Part shown: piece after piece, positions 50,975-59,654 of the stretch | How the letters are laid out: each line of letters starts with the position of its first letter | Numbering within the stretch: position 1 is the first letter of the stretch | Assembly: GCF_022179525.1 (NCBI RefSeq) | Contig: NZ_BPQX01000063.1 | Span: 1 to 64,000, forward strand | Length of the DNA: 64,000 nucleotides | Direction of reading: 5' to 3' | From: Methylobacterium persicinum | GTDB lineage: Bacteria > Pseudomonadota > Alphaproteobacteria > Rhizobiales > Beijerinckiaceae | Notes under the pieces: generated by a model | Databases searched by the model: none | Told to the model about the DNA's origin: nothing | What the model saw: only the letters and a program-made list of their open reading frames with translations | Position numbers and translations under genes: made by a program

Positions 50975-51226
50975 ATGCTGCCTTCTGATCCCGTACCGAC
51001 CGAACGCCTGATGCGCCGCTCCGAGGCAGCGGCGTTCATTCGCGAGACCTTCGGCGTGTCGTGCTGCACCGGCACCTTGGCGAAGCTCGCCGTCATTGGC
51101 GGGGGCCCTGAGTATCAGAAGTTCGGCCGCTTCCCGCTCTACTCGCAGAGCGCCTGCCGCGCGTGGGTGCAGGGACGCCTGTCTCGCCGCGTGACCTCGA
51201 CATCCGAACTGTCGAGCGCCGCGTGA
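50975..51226 (+). CDS. AlpA/excisionase-like DNA-binding protein
   Basis: An 83-residue protein. LMRRSEAAAFIRETFGVSCC, then TLAKLAVIGGGPEYQKFGRF and PLYSQSACRAWVQGRL follow the MerR-like winged helix of AlpA and excisionases, which end with Y-x-x-x-D/S-L-x-x-W. It probably controls excision or early genes of the element. The next gene starts in its stop codon. Confidence 0.7.
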   Translation: MLPSDPVPTERLMRRSEAAAFIRETFGVSCCTGTLAKLAVIGGGPEYQKFGRFPLYSQSACRAWVQGRLSRRVTSTSELSSAA

Positions 51227-51768
51227 TAGACCGGGCTGACGAAGATGATCTGACGCGCGCATTGGCCGAAGCCTACGGGCGCGGGCAAGGCATCGGTGAC
51301 GTCAAAGCCAACACCGTCGCGGGATCAAGCCAAAACAGGACGGCACGGCCCCGCTACGCATTCCCTAAAGGCTTCTTCACGAACGAGTTTCGCTGGGGCT
51401 TTCTAGTGGGCCGTTTCGCCAAGAGCGGCAAACCATACCACGCATGGTTGAATTGGTTCGACTTCACGCACGGTAACGAGCACTTCTTCGATCTCGACGA
51501 TCCGACACGGATTAAGCTGCGCCCATTGATAAGCAGCGACCGCCTCAACCCCCGCCGATCCGAATGCATGTCTTCGTGCTGGTTCGGAGGTGATGTGAAC
51601 AGCCTGTTATGGGCCGATCACCCGGAAGGGAGCGGGGCCACCGCGTTCCTCGTGCACCTTTTCCCGCGAGGCGACTGCGAAGATCCCAAGAATGTCGCCC
51701 GTGCGATCTGTCACGCGAGGCATCAATACGGAACAAGCTATCCGGCCGCCGTGGCGCTCCTGACGTAG
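51223..51768 (+). CDS. Hypothetical element protein, 181 aa
   Basis: A GTG start overlaps the previous stop (GTGA). The chain has a charged N-terminal helix (EDDLTRALAEAYGRGQGIGD) and a globular part with many aromatic residues (FRWGFLVGRFAKSGKPYHAW, LNWFDFTHGNEHFFDL). I recognise no family. Its position suggests early-gene expression with the excisionase. Confidence 0.6.
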   Translation: MIDRADEDDLTRALAEAYGRGQGIGDVKANTVAGSSQNRTARPRYAFPKGFFTNEFRWGFLVGRFAKSGKPYHAWLNWFDFTHGNEHFFDLDDPTRIKLRPLISSDRLNPRRSECMSSCWFGGDVNSLLWADHPEGSGATAFLVHLFPRGDCEDPKNVARAICHARHQYGTSYPAAVALLT

Positions 51769-51917
51769 TACAGCCCGCCTGCCCGCCCCTGAGAGCATCG
51801 CCCCGCCACACACTACGGACGCGAAACGGCGGCCCCCGCACCACCGGGAAGCCGCCGCCGCAAATCTCAACTCGATGCACGGGAAGCGGAATCAGCGCCG
51901 CCCGGCGGGGAACAGTC

Positions 51918-54632
51918 ATGGATAGCATCAGAGATACATTCGATGAGCGCGATCCGCAACGGATCGACCTTCCCCTCCCGGTGGCAAGTAACGCGTGCGC
52001 CCAAGCCACTTCCCGGGCGCTCACAGGAAATACCGCCAGAGCGGTGCAGTTCTTCGACGATATGTTCGGTGAAGGTCGCGTGTCGTTCGGTGCACTCAAT
52101 CCGGAGACAGGTGAGTTCAGAGGCGCGACTGCGGACCTGCGCACCGAGCGAGCCCGTATCCATGCGGGGATCGAGGCGGCCCAGGGCAAACACAACCTCT
52201 ACTATCGGATGAACGAGCCCGCCCCGCGCGATCAGCAGCAGGGCAAGAAAGGTGCGATCGTCCGCGCTGACGTGCGCGTGATCCGAGGCGTCGCCGTCGA
52301 CATCGACCCACCGAAGGATGTGGAGAGCCAACCCGGCGGTCTCGCGGCATGGCAGCGCCGCAGACTGGAGGAGCTCGCGCCGCTCATCGAAGGCCCATAC
52401 GGCCCGACTGTCATTGTCGGAAGCGGTGGCGGCTATCAGCTGCTCTGGATCTTCCAAATGGGGTTGCCGGCTACACCGGAGACCATCGCAGCGGTCGAAG
52501 CGCTGTCGAGGTCCCTTGCCCGTCTGTACGGCGGCGACGCGATCCACGACGTCACCCACCTCCTTCGGATTCCGTTCACCGTCAACCTGCCGGACGCGCG
52601 CAAGCAAGCTCGGGGCCGCAAGCCGGCGGTCTCGTGGGCTGCGTTCGCCGATCCGGCGAAGCGGTACACGCTGGAGGAGCTACAGGCAGGCGTGCCGGCT
52701 GTTCCCGACGAGGAGGCCGCGGGTCCCACCCCCGCGCCGCCGTTCGACACGGACCTAGCGTGGGCGGTAGCAGGGCGGCCCGAGGACTTACCAGCCGATC
52801 TGGCGGACCGCCTTGCGACGGCCCGAGCCGGGGGTGTCAACCTCAACCGGCTGCTGAGCATTGACCCGGCGAACATCGCTGACCGATCCGTTCACGACAT
52901 GGCAGTGGCGCACGCCTGCTGCGATGCCCGCGTGTTCGACCGGTCGGAGGCAGCGGCGATCCTGACGGCACATTTCCCCGGCAAGTACGAGGACAAGGAG
53001 GAGGGCGGCGGGCGTAGCCGCGCCGACAAGTACCTCACCGACACGGTCAACAAGGCCTTCGACAAGAATAAGGCCCTGCTTACGCCCATTGAGGACGAGG
53101 ACGCCACGACCGGCACCACCTCAAGCGAGACGAGTGCCGAAGCCTTCGGCGAGCCCGTCGACATCTTTAACGACGACGATCCGGCCGCGGCGTCCACAGC
53201 CCTCGTCGACACCCTCCCGGGCCCGAGCGCGGCGCACGTCCGTACTCTCGCCGCCAGGATGGGGACGTCAGAGGACTTCGCCGCCGCGACGGCCGTTGCG
53301 GTCCTGGCCGCGGCGATCGGCGGTGCATTGAGGCTCCGGGTTCACGAGCACGACGCCGATTTCGAAGTGACGGCGCCCATAGCCATCGTGCTTGTCGGCA
53401 GGCCGGGCCGGAAGAAGTCGCCCCTGGTCAAGGCTCTGATGAAGGCGCTGCGCAAGATCAACGCCGAGTTGCACGCCCGCTCAGCAGCACAGTGGGCGGA
53501 GTGGCGGGCGAAGTACTGCACCGCGAAGGGCACGCCCAAGCCGAAAGCGCCGCCGCCTCCACCTTGGCGACAGATCACCGTCGACAACGCCACGGTCGAG
53601 AAGCTCATTGCCATCATCGCCGACAACCCTGAGGGCCTGCTTCTCGACCCCGACGAACTAATGGCCTTCCTCGGGATCATGGACGCATACAAGCGCAACG
53701 GCGGGGGCGATCGAGGACTGCTATTGCGCATCCTCGACGGCGGCGCCGCGAGCCTGGAGCGCAAGTCCGGGTCGACGCACGCGGCGGGCGCGCCGACCGG
53801 CATGATCGCCACCACACAGCCTGACAAGATCCGTACCCTCACGCGGGACCTCGGGAGCGACGGGTTTCTGCAACGGCTCATCTTCATCGTGGACGACGGC
53901 GTCGAGCGCGAAGGGATCGACGCGCCGACCGACCCGGGGGCGGCGGCCGAGTACGAGCGCGCTGTACGCGGCATGTTCGATATCAGGCGCATTGCCGGCG
54001 GGACCGTGTACTTGTCGTCGGAGGCTCGGACAATCCTCACGGCAACATGGCGGCGAATCCGGGCGCTTCAGGCCCTCCCGGGCGCGTCGGCGGCGTGGGA
54101 GGGCCACGTGTCCAAATGGGAGGGCTTCCTATACCGGATCGCCCTGACCTTTCACGCGCTCGACACGTGGGCCGTGCTCGACAGCGTTCCGGCCGGGCCG
54201 GGCGTGCCGGTAACAGCCGAGACGGCGCGCCGGGCTTCACGGTTCGCTTTGGCCCTCGTAGGGCACGCGCTGCGGTTCTACGGCGAGTACTACGAGCCGG
54301 CCGAGCACAACGCCGAAGCCCGAGAGGTCGCCGGATACCTGCTCACGCGCCCGGACAAAACGTCCTTCACGCCGCGGGAGATCGAGAAGGCGCGGCGACC
54401 ATTGCAGGGCAACCGACGCCTTACTCTCGCAGCGATGGGCGAATTGGAACGCTTCGGGTGGCTCTCCGTCGCCGAGCGCGCGGCTGAAGGTCCAGCGCGG
54501 TGGGCCGTCAATCCACGCATTCACGAGAGATTTGCAGAGCGCGCCGCGCGGGAAAAGCTGCATCGATCACAGCAACAAGCGCGTATCTCAGCGGCGTTGT
54601 CGGCACGGAGGGGTCTCAACGATGATCTGTAG
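51918..54632 (+). CDS. DUF3987 replication protein (primase/helicase-like)
   Basis: A 904-residue protein. The N-terminal third is a primase-like fold, with RGVAVDIDPPKDVES and VIVGSGGGYQLLWIF and later TVNLPDARKQARGRKP, as in RepB/D5-type primases. The C-terminal part is DUF3987 with a P-loop-like VLVGRPGRKKSPLVKAL (about residues 491-507), GLLLDPDELMAFLGIMD and LLLRILDGGAASLERKSG. Such proteins drive replication of phages and satellites. An iteron-like repeat set overlaps its 3' end. The ATG at 51918 is preferred over longer readings that lack a coding look. Confidence 0.85.
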   Translation: MDSIRDTFDERDPQRIDLPLPVASNACAQATSRALTGNTARAVQFFDDMFGEGRVSFGALNPETGEFRGATADLRTERARIHAGIEAAQGKHNLYYRMNEPAPRDQQQGKKGAIVRADVRVIRGVAVDIDPPKDVESQPGGLAAWQRRRLEELAPLIEGPYGPTVIVGSGGGYQLLWIFQMGLPATPETIAAVEALSRSLARLYGGDAIHDVTHLLRIPFTVNLPDARKQARGRKPAVSWAAFADPAKRYTLEELQAGVPAVPDEEAAGPTPAPPFDTDLAWAVAGRPEDLPADLADRLATARAGGVNLNRLLSIDPANIADRSVHDMAVAHACCDARVFDRSEAAAILTAHFPGKYEDKEEGGGRSRADKYLTDTVNKAFDKNKALLTPIEDEDATTGTTSSETSAEAFGEPVDIFNDDDPAAASTALVDTLPGPSAAHVRTLAARMGTSEDFAAATAVAVLAAAIGGALRLRVHEHDADFEVTAPIAIVLVGRPGRKKSPLVKALMKALRKINAELHARSAAQWAEWRAKYCTAKGTPKPKAPPPPPWRQITVDNATVEKLIAIIADNPEGLLLDPDELMAFLGIMDAYKRNGGGDRGLLLRILDGGAASLERKSGSTHAAGAPTGMIATTQPDKIRTLTRDLGSDGFLQRLIFIVDDGVEREGIDAPTDPGAAAEYERAVRGMFDIRRIAGGTVYLSSEARTILTATWRRIRALQALPGASAAWEGHVSKWEGFLYRIALTFHALDTWAVLDSVPAGPGVPVTAETARRASRFALALVGHALRFYGEYYEPAEHNAEAREVAGYLLTRPDKTSFTPREIEKARRPLQGNRRLTLAAMGELERFGWLSVAERAAEGPARWAVNPRIHERFAERAAREKLHRSQQQARISAALSARRGLNDDL

Positions 54633-54782
54633 TCCAATTCCGGGGTCGATTTCCGGCCAAGCGCCGACAACGCCGCTCGCGCGCGTCAGAGATAAATTTC
54701 TTTCCGTCCTCTCCTTCTATTACTTCCACACCCCCTACCCCCAATTCTATTCTCTTGCGCGCGTACGAGCGGCGTTGTCGGC
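54579..54782. repeat. Three iteron-like repeats after the replication gene
   Basis: A 24-26-base motif with the core AGCGGCGTTGTCGGC is present at 54579-54604 (direct), 54663-54686 (inverted) and 54757-54782 (direct). The first copy lies inside the coding end of the DUF3987 gene. The inverted and the last copies have 17-base perfectly complementary arms. Between them is an AT-rich, pyrimidine-rich stretch (54690-54750). The layout resembles a replication origin or a strong operator. Confidence 0.7.
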
Positions 54783-54848
54783 GGCGGGCTGGGGCCCCGA
54801 AATGGGGGAGTGTGGTCGCCTCCTGTCGATAGTTCACGGGCGAAGCGC

Positions 54849-55442
54849 ATGAGCGACCCATTTCCGCCTAGCCGCGCTTTCTCTGACCGCCGCCGCCCGA
54901 CCGCCGCCGAGATCGGTACAGCGGCCCTTCACCGGTTCCGCGCGAACCTAACGCCGGACAAGTTGTGCGGCGCCAAGAAGCGGTCCACGGGCGAGCCGTG
55001 CCGCAACGTGCCGGCCAAGGGCCGCAATCGCTGTCGGCTGCACGGTGGTGCGACGCCGAAAGGCGACGGCCCGCTCGGCTGGCACACCCGGGCGGTTCCG
55101 ACCGACAAGCTCCGCAGCGCTAAGATGAAGGCGGCAAAGCGCCGGAAGCAGCAGGCCCGCGTCGAGGCGATGACGCCGGAGGAACGTGCGCGCCACGACG
55201 AATGGCACCGCACCCATAAGCCCGGCAGCAAGTCCGCCCGTGCGCAGGGCCGGCAGAACCGCGACGCGCGCCGTTGGCTCGCTTCGCTCGGCCAAGACAC
55301 GGCCGCTGCGCCAACGCCCGAGATCGCCGAACTACGCGAGGCGCGCGCCAAGATCAGCGCCGAAATCGCGCGCCTCGAAGCCGAGGGCACCGAAACCCCC
55401 ACCCCCGGTGTGGACGAGCCGACCGGCGGGCTATTCGACTGA
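54849..55442 (+). CDS. Cys/His-rich phage protein with HGG motif
   Basis: A 197-residue basic protein. LCGAKKRSTGEPCRNVPAKG, then RNRCRLHGGATPKGDGPLGW contains three Cys and one His in zinc-finger-like spacing and the HGG-x-x-PKG motif common in phage-borne small proteins near packaging genes. Basic helices and an acidic C-terminal coiled coil (IAELREARAKISAEIARLEA) follow, ending GGLFD. Function unknown. Confidence 0.65.
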   Translation: MSDPFPPSRAFSDRRRPTAAEIGTAALHRFRANLTPDKLCGAKKRSTGEPCRNVPAKGRNRCRLHGGATPKGDGPLGWHTRAVPTDKLRSAKMKAAKRRKQQARVEAMTPEERARHDEWHRTHKPGSKSARAQGRQNRDARRWLASLGQDTAAAPTPEIAELREARAKISAEIARLEAEGTETPTPGVDEPTGGLFD

Positions 55443-55452
55443 GGAGCAATTC

Positions 55453-55824
55453 ATGTTGAACGATACGGACAAGGCGCAGGAGATCCAGCGCATCAGGGAA
55501 GCCGCAATGTACCGGCTTCGGACCGAGGGCGTAGCAGTCGCAGTCCAAACGCTCATCGAGATTTCCGGCGACCGCACTGCGCCGAAAAACGCTCGCGTCG
55601 TGGCATCCAGAACGCTCGGCGAAATGAACGGTCTCGGAGGCCTCGACGCGCTCGGTATCGAGAAGCCGCTTTCCGAGATGACCCGCGCCGAGCTATCGGC
55701 CGCGAAGGATCGGGCGATTGCCTATCTCGCCGAGCTTGAACGTCCGCCCGTGATTGAAGGGATCGCGATTGAGGTGCAGGACGGCGAAGCCGGCGAACCG
55801 CCTGAGCTCGGGTTGTTCGATTGA
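55453..55824 (+). CDS. Hypothetical element protein, 123 aa
   Basis: MLNDTDKAQEIQRIREAAMY, then RTAPKNARVVASRTLGEMNG: helical and charged, reminiscent of phage terminase small subunits but not a clear match. GAGGAG precedes the ATG. The C-terminus reads EPPELGLFD, close to a beta-clamp-binding peptide and similar to the GGLFD end of the gene before it. Confidence 0.55.
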   Translation: MLNDTDKAQEIQRIREAAMYRLRTEGVAVAVQTLIEISGDRTAPKNARVVASRTLGEMNGLGGLDALGIEKPLSEMTRAELSAAKDRAIAYLAELERPPVIEGIAIEVQDGEAGEPPELGLFD

Positions 55825-55835
55825 GGCTCGGTTGC

Positions 55836-56036
55836 TCACATGAAGCGCGCGAAGCCCGCCAGGAAGGCCGCTAGGCCCTGAAAGCCCTCGTCCGGGCCTT
55901 CGGGGCGTCTCGATCCACCCTGGCCGCCGGCGGCTGCGTGAGAGTGGCTTGCGCCCCATGCGAGCAATCGGCCGAACCCGAGGGCCGGCAGCGCGAAGAA
56001 GGCGCAGCCCGCCAGGAAGCCAAGAATCCAGATCAT
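55836..56036 (-). CDS. Small membrane protein, 66 aa
   Basis: MIWILGFLAGCAFFALPALG and FGRLLAWGASHSHAAAGG: one or two hydrophobic segments and a Gly-rich tail. GAAGGAGAAC precedes the ATG. Its start overlaps the stop of the serine recombinase gene by four bases, so the two are co-translated. Function unknown. Confidence 0.55.
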   Translation of the reverse strand: MIWILGFLAGCAFFALPALGFGRLLAWGASHSHAAAGGQGGSRRPEGPDEGFQGLAAFLAGFARFM

Positions 56037-56746
56037 CGGGCGTTCTCCTTCTGCTGTGTGGCCGTGAGGCGGGCCCGGAGGCGGGCGACGGCGGTAGGGG
56101 TCCAGGTGCCGCGTCCGCTAGGCGTGGGAACGCCCTCGGCGATAAGCGCTGCGGCGACCGCCCGCAGCGAGCCGGCGCCGGTAGGGTCGAGGCGCGCCAG
56201 GATGGGCGCCAGGGCTTCGGCCTGCGCGTCGGCGTTGCGGCCTCGGGCAGCGCGGGCCTTCGCCGCGTCGTCTGCCGTGCCGGCCCGCCCGCGGAAGCCG
56301 CCGAGCGCCTTGCCTCGCGCCTTAGCGGCGGCAAGCGCGGCCTTCGTGCGGGCCGAGATCAGGCCTGCCTCAAGTTCCGCGACGGACATCATCTGCTGCA
56401 GCAGGAAGCGGCCGGTCGGGCCTTCAATCTGCGGGAGATCGCAGAAGCGGACATCGACACCTGCAGCGAGAAGGTTCGAGAGGAACGCCTGCGAGCGAGC
56501 GAGGCGGTCTACCTTTGCCACGACAAGGGCGGCGCGGTGAGCACGGCACAGGGCTAAGGCGCTCGCCAATTCGGGGCGGTCGGCATTGCGCCCGCTCTCA
56601 ACCTCGACAAATTCGGCGACGAGCGACCACGAGCCGCCGTTCAGGTAGTCCGTGACGGCGGCTCGTTGCGCTTCGAGGCCGAGACCCGACCGGCCCTGCC
56701 GGTCTGTGCTCACGCGCAGGTAGGAGACGAACCGACCGTTTGCCAT
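56033..56746 (-). CDS. Serine recombinase (resolvase/invertase family)
   Basis: A 237-residue small serine recombinase. The catalytic domain has RFVSYLRVSTDRQGRSGLGL with Ser13, VVAKVDRLARSQAFLSNLLA, and MMSVAELEAGLISARTKAAL. The C-terminal basic part (ALIAEGVPTPSGRGTWTPTA, VARLRARLT) is a helix-turn-helix. The second recombinase beside a tyrosine integrase may resolve multimers or invert DNA. The ATG at 56746 (MANGRFVSYLRV) fits the family. Confidence 0.9.
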   Translation of the reverse strand: MANGRFVSYLRVSTDRQGRSGLGLEAQRAAVTDYLNGGSWSLVAEFVEVESGRNADRPELASALALCRAHRAALVVAKVDRLARSQAFLSNLLAAGVDVRFCDLPQIEGPTGRFLLQQMMSVAELEAGLISARTKAALAAAKARGKALGGFRGRAGTADDAAKARAARGRNADAQAEALAPILARLDPTGAGSLRAVAAALIAEGVPTPSGRGTWTPTAVARLRARLTATQQKENAR

Positions 56747-56809
56747 GACAAGCACCGTATCGCTGTGTGCAGCGGACGTTGCAAACAATGATACGGCGCG
56801 GGTTCGACG

Positions 56810-57091
56810 TCAATAGCCTTTCGTTGACGGCGGCTGAAATGGCAGGACAGTATTGCTGCCGCCGCTTACCGCTTGGCTCGAGCGCTGCGCCGGAATGATC
56901 GAGACGTGAATGGGATCGAGGCGCTCAGCGACCTCGCAGACCTCTCTGTGGACTTTCGTGACCAGTGTGTGGATCGCGTCTCCGGCCTCGCCATCGAACA
57001 CACCTGTCTGCCGCAAAAGCCGGTACAGGGCGTCGAGCAAGTCACCGGTCTCAGCGACGTCTTCGTGCAGCATGGCGATCGGGCGGGTCAT
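56810..57091 (-). CDS. Hypothetical element protein, 93 aa
   Basis: MTRPIAMLHEDVAETGDLLD, then ALYRLLRQTGVFDGEAGDAI: helical, soluble, acidic first half. GGAGG precedes the ATG. It is upstream of the serine recombinase on the same strand. No family is recognised. Confidence 0.55.
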   Translation of the reverse strand: MTRPIAMLHEDVAETGDLLDALYRLLRQTGVFDGEAGDAIHTLVTKVHREVCEVAERLDPIHVSIIPAQRSSQAVSGGSNTVLPFQPPSTKGY

Positions 57092-57560
57092 GATTAGCCT
57101 CCACTTGAGCACCAACATCATAACACATTGATTTTAAAAGCCTAATCAGACAAACATCCGACTTGGCGCTCTGTGTCGCCTGACAGATAAGACGGCTCGC
57201 CCTTGCGAATGCCCACGCAGGGAGGGCGGCGGCGTTCACACGGCAGACGGATCAGACAACTTGTCCGCCCGCGGCTGCCGGTTGGCCCGGAGGGCCGGGT
57301 ATAGGCCCCCGGTACACCCGAAACGCCGAACGCGAACACGCGGCGGGGCCTCATACAAAATTGCACCGCCACGACGAACCGGACATCTTGTCCGTAAATC
57401 ATGCGCAAACAAGAGCATATCGAAAACACATCGTGCAGCGTCATCGAGAAATCATTGATACGCCACGCCTCGAATGCTTGTAGAAGGCGCGCGTCTGCTC
57501 TATCGTCCCGCCCATGCTGGCCGCGACGGCGGCCAAATCTTCCAGACGCGAGGGCTCCCG
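57092..57560. other. Divergent intergenic region inside the element
   Basis: No gene is supported in these 469 bases. The region separates the minus-strand recombinase group from the plus-strand late genes, so it should hold promoters. GTCCGGTTCGTCGT-like stretches and TTGTCCG (57259-57265 and 57387-57393) repeat weakly. Confidence 0.4.
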
Positions 57561-58079
57561 ATGCGGGGCGAGACCACACCGGCAGGCGGCGAGGTCCCAC
57601 AGGGGGATGTGGACGCCATCCTCGACGACTTCCAAGCGGCATCTGACGGCGAGGGGGCCGCGGAAGTGCTCCCGCCGCTCTGCCGTGCCCTCGCGGTGAT
57701 CCTCGAAGGGTATCCCCACGCGACGCAGCTTTCACCGGAGGCCCGGCACGCCTTCGGGGCCGCGTTGTTCCGGGCGGAAGCAGCGGCCAAGGCGGTGCTT
57801 CAACCCCACTATTTCGACGAGCGTGGGCGCCACGGCTTCGTGGCCGCGTTCGGGTTGCTGAACCGATGGGCCGAAGCGCCGGGCTCGAACGCGCGCGCCG
57901 TAGCCTGCCCGGAAGAGCCCAAGGTGGTGCTCATCCTGCGGATCGTGGTGAACGACCTCGACACCTTCTGCGCTGCCGAGGCTCTGGCGCGGCTAGGCCT
58001 CGCCATTCGCCCGGAAGACATCCTGTTGACAGGCGGGTTGTCGAGGCCGCGGGCGACGCCTGCCGCCCGGATGAACTGA
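57561..58079 (+). CDS. Hypothetical element protein, 172 aa
   Basis: An acidic first part (QGDVDAILDDFQAASDGEGA) and a helical core (EARHAFGAALFRAEAAAKAV, VNDLDTFCAAEALARLGLAI). GAGGG precedes the ATG. It is followed 13 bases later by the first virion-like gene, so it may belong to the same late operon. No family is recognised. Confidence 0.55.
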   Translation: MRGETTPAGGEVPQGDVDAILDDFQAASDGEGAAEVLPPLCRALAVILEGYPHATQLSPEARHAFGAALFRAEAAAKAVLQPHYFDERGRHGFVAAFGLLNRWAEAPGSNARAVACPEEPKVVLILRIVVNDLDTFCAAEALARLGLAIRPEDILLTGGLSRPRATPAARMN

Positions 58080-58092
58080 GGGGGCCGGCAGC

Positions 58093-58713
58093 ATGTCGAA
58101 GAAGGACGGCGGCGCGAGCGCGCAGGCGAAGCAGGCCAGGGCCGACGAGGCGACCCGGCAGGCCGGTATCCGTGCGGGCACGGACCAGATCAACACGACC
58201 TTCGACAGCCAGTTCAACGACGGATTCTTCGACAAGCAGCGGCAGAACTATCTTAACTTTCAGCTTCCGCAACTCGACGATCAGTACGGCAACGCCCAGC
58301 GGTCGTTGACCTACGCGCTCGCCCGCGACGGCAATCTCGATTCCTCGACCCGGGGCTTCCAGACGGGCCAGTTGCAGAAGACCTACGACACGGCCCGGAC
58401 GAACGTGGCGGACCAGGCGCAGAGCTATGCCAACACGGCGCGCTCGAACGTCGAGCAGGCCCGCGGCAACCTCATCTCGACGCTGAACGCCACCGGGGAC
58501 GCGACGCAGGCGGCGAACAGCGCGACCTCGCAGGCGGCGATCCTGGCCCAGCCCGCGGCCTACTCGCCGCTTGCGGACGCCTTCTCGGCGTCGGCCTCGG
58601 CAATGACGCAGCAGGCCTTGCTCGAGCGCAATCAGGCGATCGGCGGAGCGGGTGGCGCCTACAATACCGGGCTGTTCGGTACGGCCCCGAGCGCCATCAA
58701 GACCACGCGATAG
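58093..58713 (+). CDS. Ala/Gln-rich protein, virion-internal-protein-like
   Basis: A 206-residue protein. It starts MSKKDGGASAQAKQARADEA, with DQINTTFDSQFNDGFFDKQR and long heptad-like Ala/Gln helices (RSNVEQARGNLISTLNATGD). Proteins of this look occur among the internal (ejected) virion proteins of podoviruses. The family match is by composition and gene order only. Confidence 0.45.
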   Translation: MSKKDGGASAQAKQARADEATRQAGIRAGTDQINTTFDSQFNDGFFDKQRQNYLNFQLPQLDDQYGNAQRSLTYALARDGNLDSSTRGFQTGQLQKTYDTARTNVADQAQSYANTARSNVEQARGNLISTLNATGDATQAANSATSQAAILAQPAAYSPLADAFSASASAMTQQALLERNQAIGGAGGAYNTGLFGTAPSAIKTTR

Positions 58714-58722
58714 AGGAGTGCC

Positions 58723-59487
58723 CTGGCAACGTGCGACCCCATAACCATTGCCGGCGCCGCGCTCACCGCAGGCGGCATCGCCGCGAATTCCGTGGGCCAG
58801 TCCCAGGTCGCCGCGGCTAGCAACCGCGCGGCCGCGGCAGAGCGCGCCCGGCAGCAGCAGTTGCAGCAGCAGGCCGCCGCCGTGCAGCAGCACTCGAATG
58901 CCCTGTACGACGGCTTTGCCGGTAAGCAGCAGGCGCGAGCTACAGACCTCGCTGCTGCGCTCCGGTCGCCGCAGACGGGCGCCAGCGGGACTCCACCCCC
59001 TGTGGAAGCCCCGGCGACCGGCTCGAACATCACGACGCAAGGCGAGGCCGCGCAGCGCTCAAACGCCAGCGCCTACGGCGCTCAGCAGGCAGACGCCCTC
59101 GGCGCCCTGCGCTCATTCTCGGACCTGCTCGGAACGGACACCCGCCTTCAGGCCCGGGACGCGGGCCAGATCGGCCAGGTCGGCAACTTCATGCGCGGGT
59201 CCGCCTCCGTCCTGCCGATGGAGCTCAACGCCGCGAGCCACGCGGGCGACACCATGAAGACGCTCGGCGGTCTCGCGGGCGGCCTAGGCAAGGTCGGCGT
59301 GGTCGCCGGGCTCAGCGCCAAGCCGGACAGCGGCTTGCCGTCGCTTCCCGTGTTCACCGGCTTCGGCGGCTCACCCACAATCGAGGGTGTAGCCGCCTCG
59401 CAGCCCGCGCAGCCGCTCTCGCTGGCGAGTGCCTTCGGCTCGCTGCCGTCGTTCGCCGGCTCCAGCAACCCCTACCGCTCGTTCTGA
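58723..59487 (+). CDS. Second virion-internal-like protein, probable CTG start
   Basis: The frame is open from a CTG at 58723, four bases after GAGGAG, and would read MATCDPITIAGAALTAGGIA, then ANSVGQSQVAAASNRAAAAE and a Gln/Ala-rich helix. A Cys-Asp-Pro plus hydrophobic start is typical of podoviral internal virion proteins. The first ordinary start is GTG at 58792, which would remove this segment. The C-terminus (GSLPSFAGSSNPYRSF) is flexible. The total is 254 residues with the CTG start. Confidence 0.5.
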   Translation: MATCDPITIAGAALTAGGIAANSVGQSQVAAASNRAAAAERARQQQLQQQAAAVQQHSNALYDGFAGKQQARATDLAAALRSPQTGASGTPPPVEAPATGSNITTQGEAAQRSNASAYGAQQADALGALRSFSDLLGTDTRLQARDAGQIGQVGNFMRGSASVLPMELNAASHAGDTMKTLGGLAGGLGKVGVVAGLSAKPDSGLPSLPVFTGFGGSPTIEGVAASQPAQPLSLASAFGSLPSFAGSSNPYRSF

Positions 59488-59654
59488 AGCGCCATTCCTC
59501 TGCGCCGACTTTGCGGGACCCCGCAACGGGGTGCCGTGGCGGGCCCTGCTGAGATTGCTACGCTCCGGTTTCGCGCTTGCCCGGGATGTACGGTAAGGCG
59601 CCCGGTGTGGCGTGCATCACCCGACCTGCGCTTCCTGCCCTGAGGAGACCAGCT

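Noticed and set aside
54579-54782. CRISPR array
   Set aside because: Only three repeat copies, one inverted, with unequal spacing and no cas genes. Nothing else in the window resembles a CRISPR array.
57142-57735. Long minus-strand frame in the element
   Set aside because: It overlaps the start of the supported gene at 57561 and has low-complexity, shadow-like composition.
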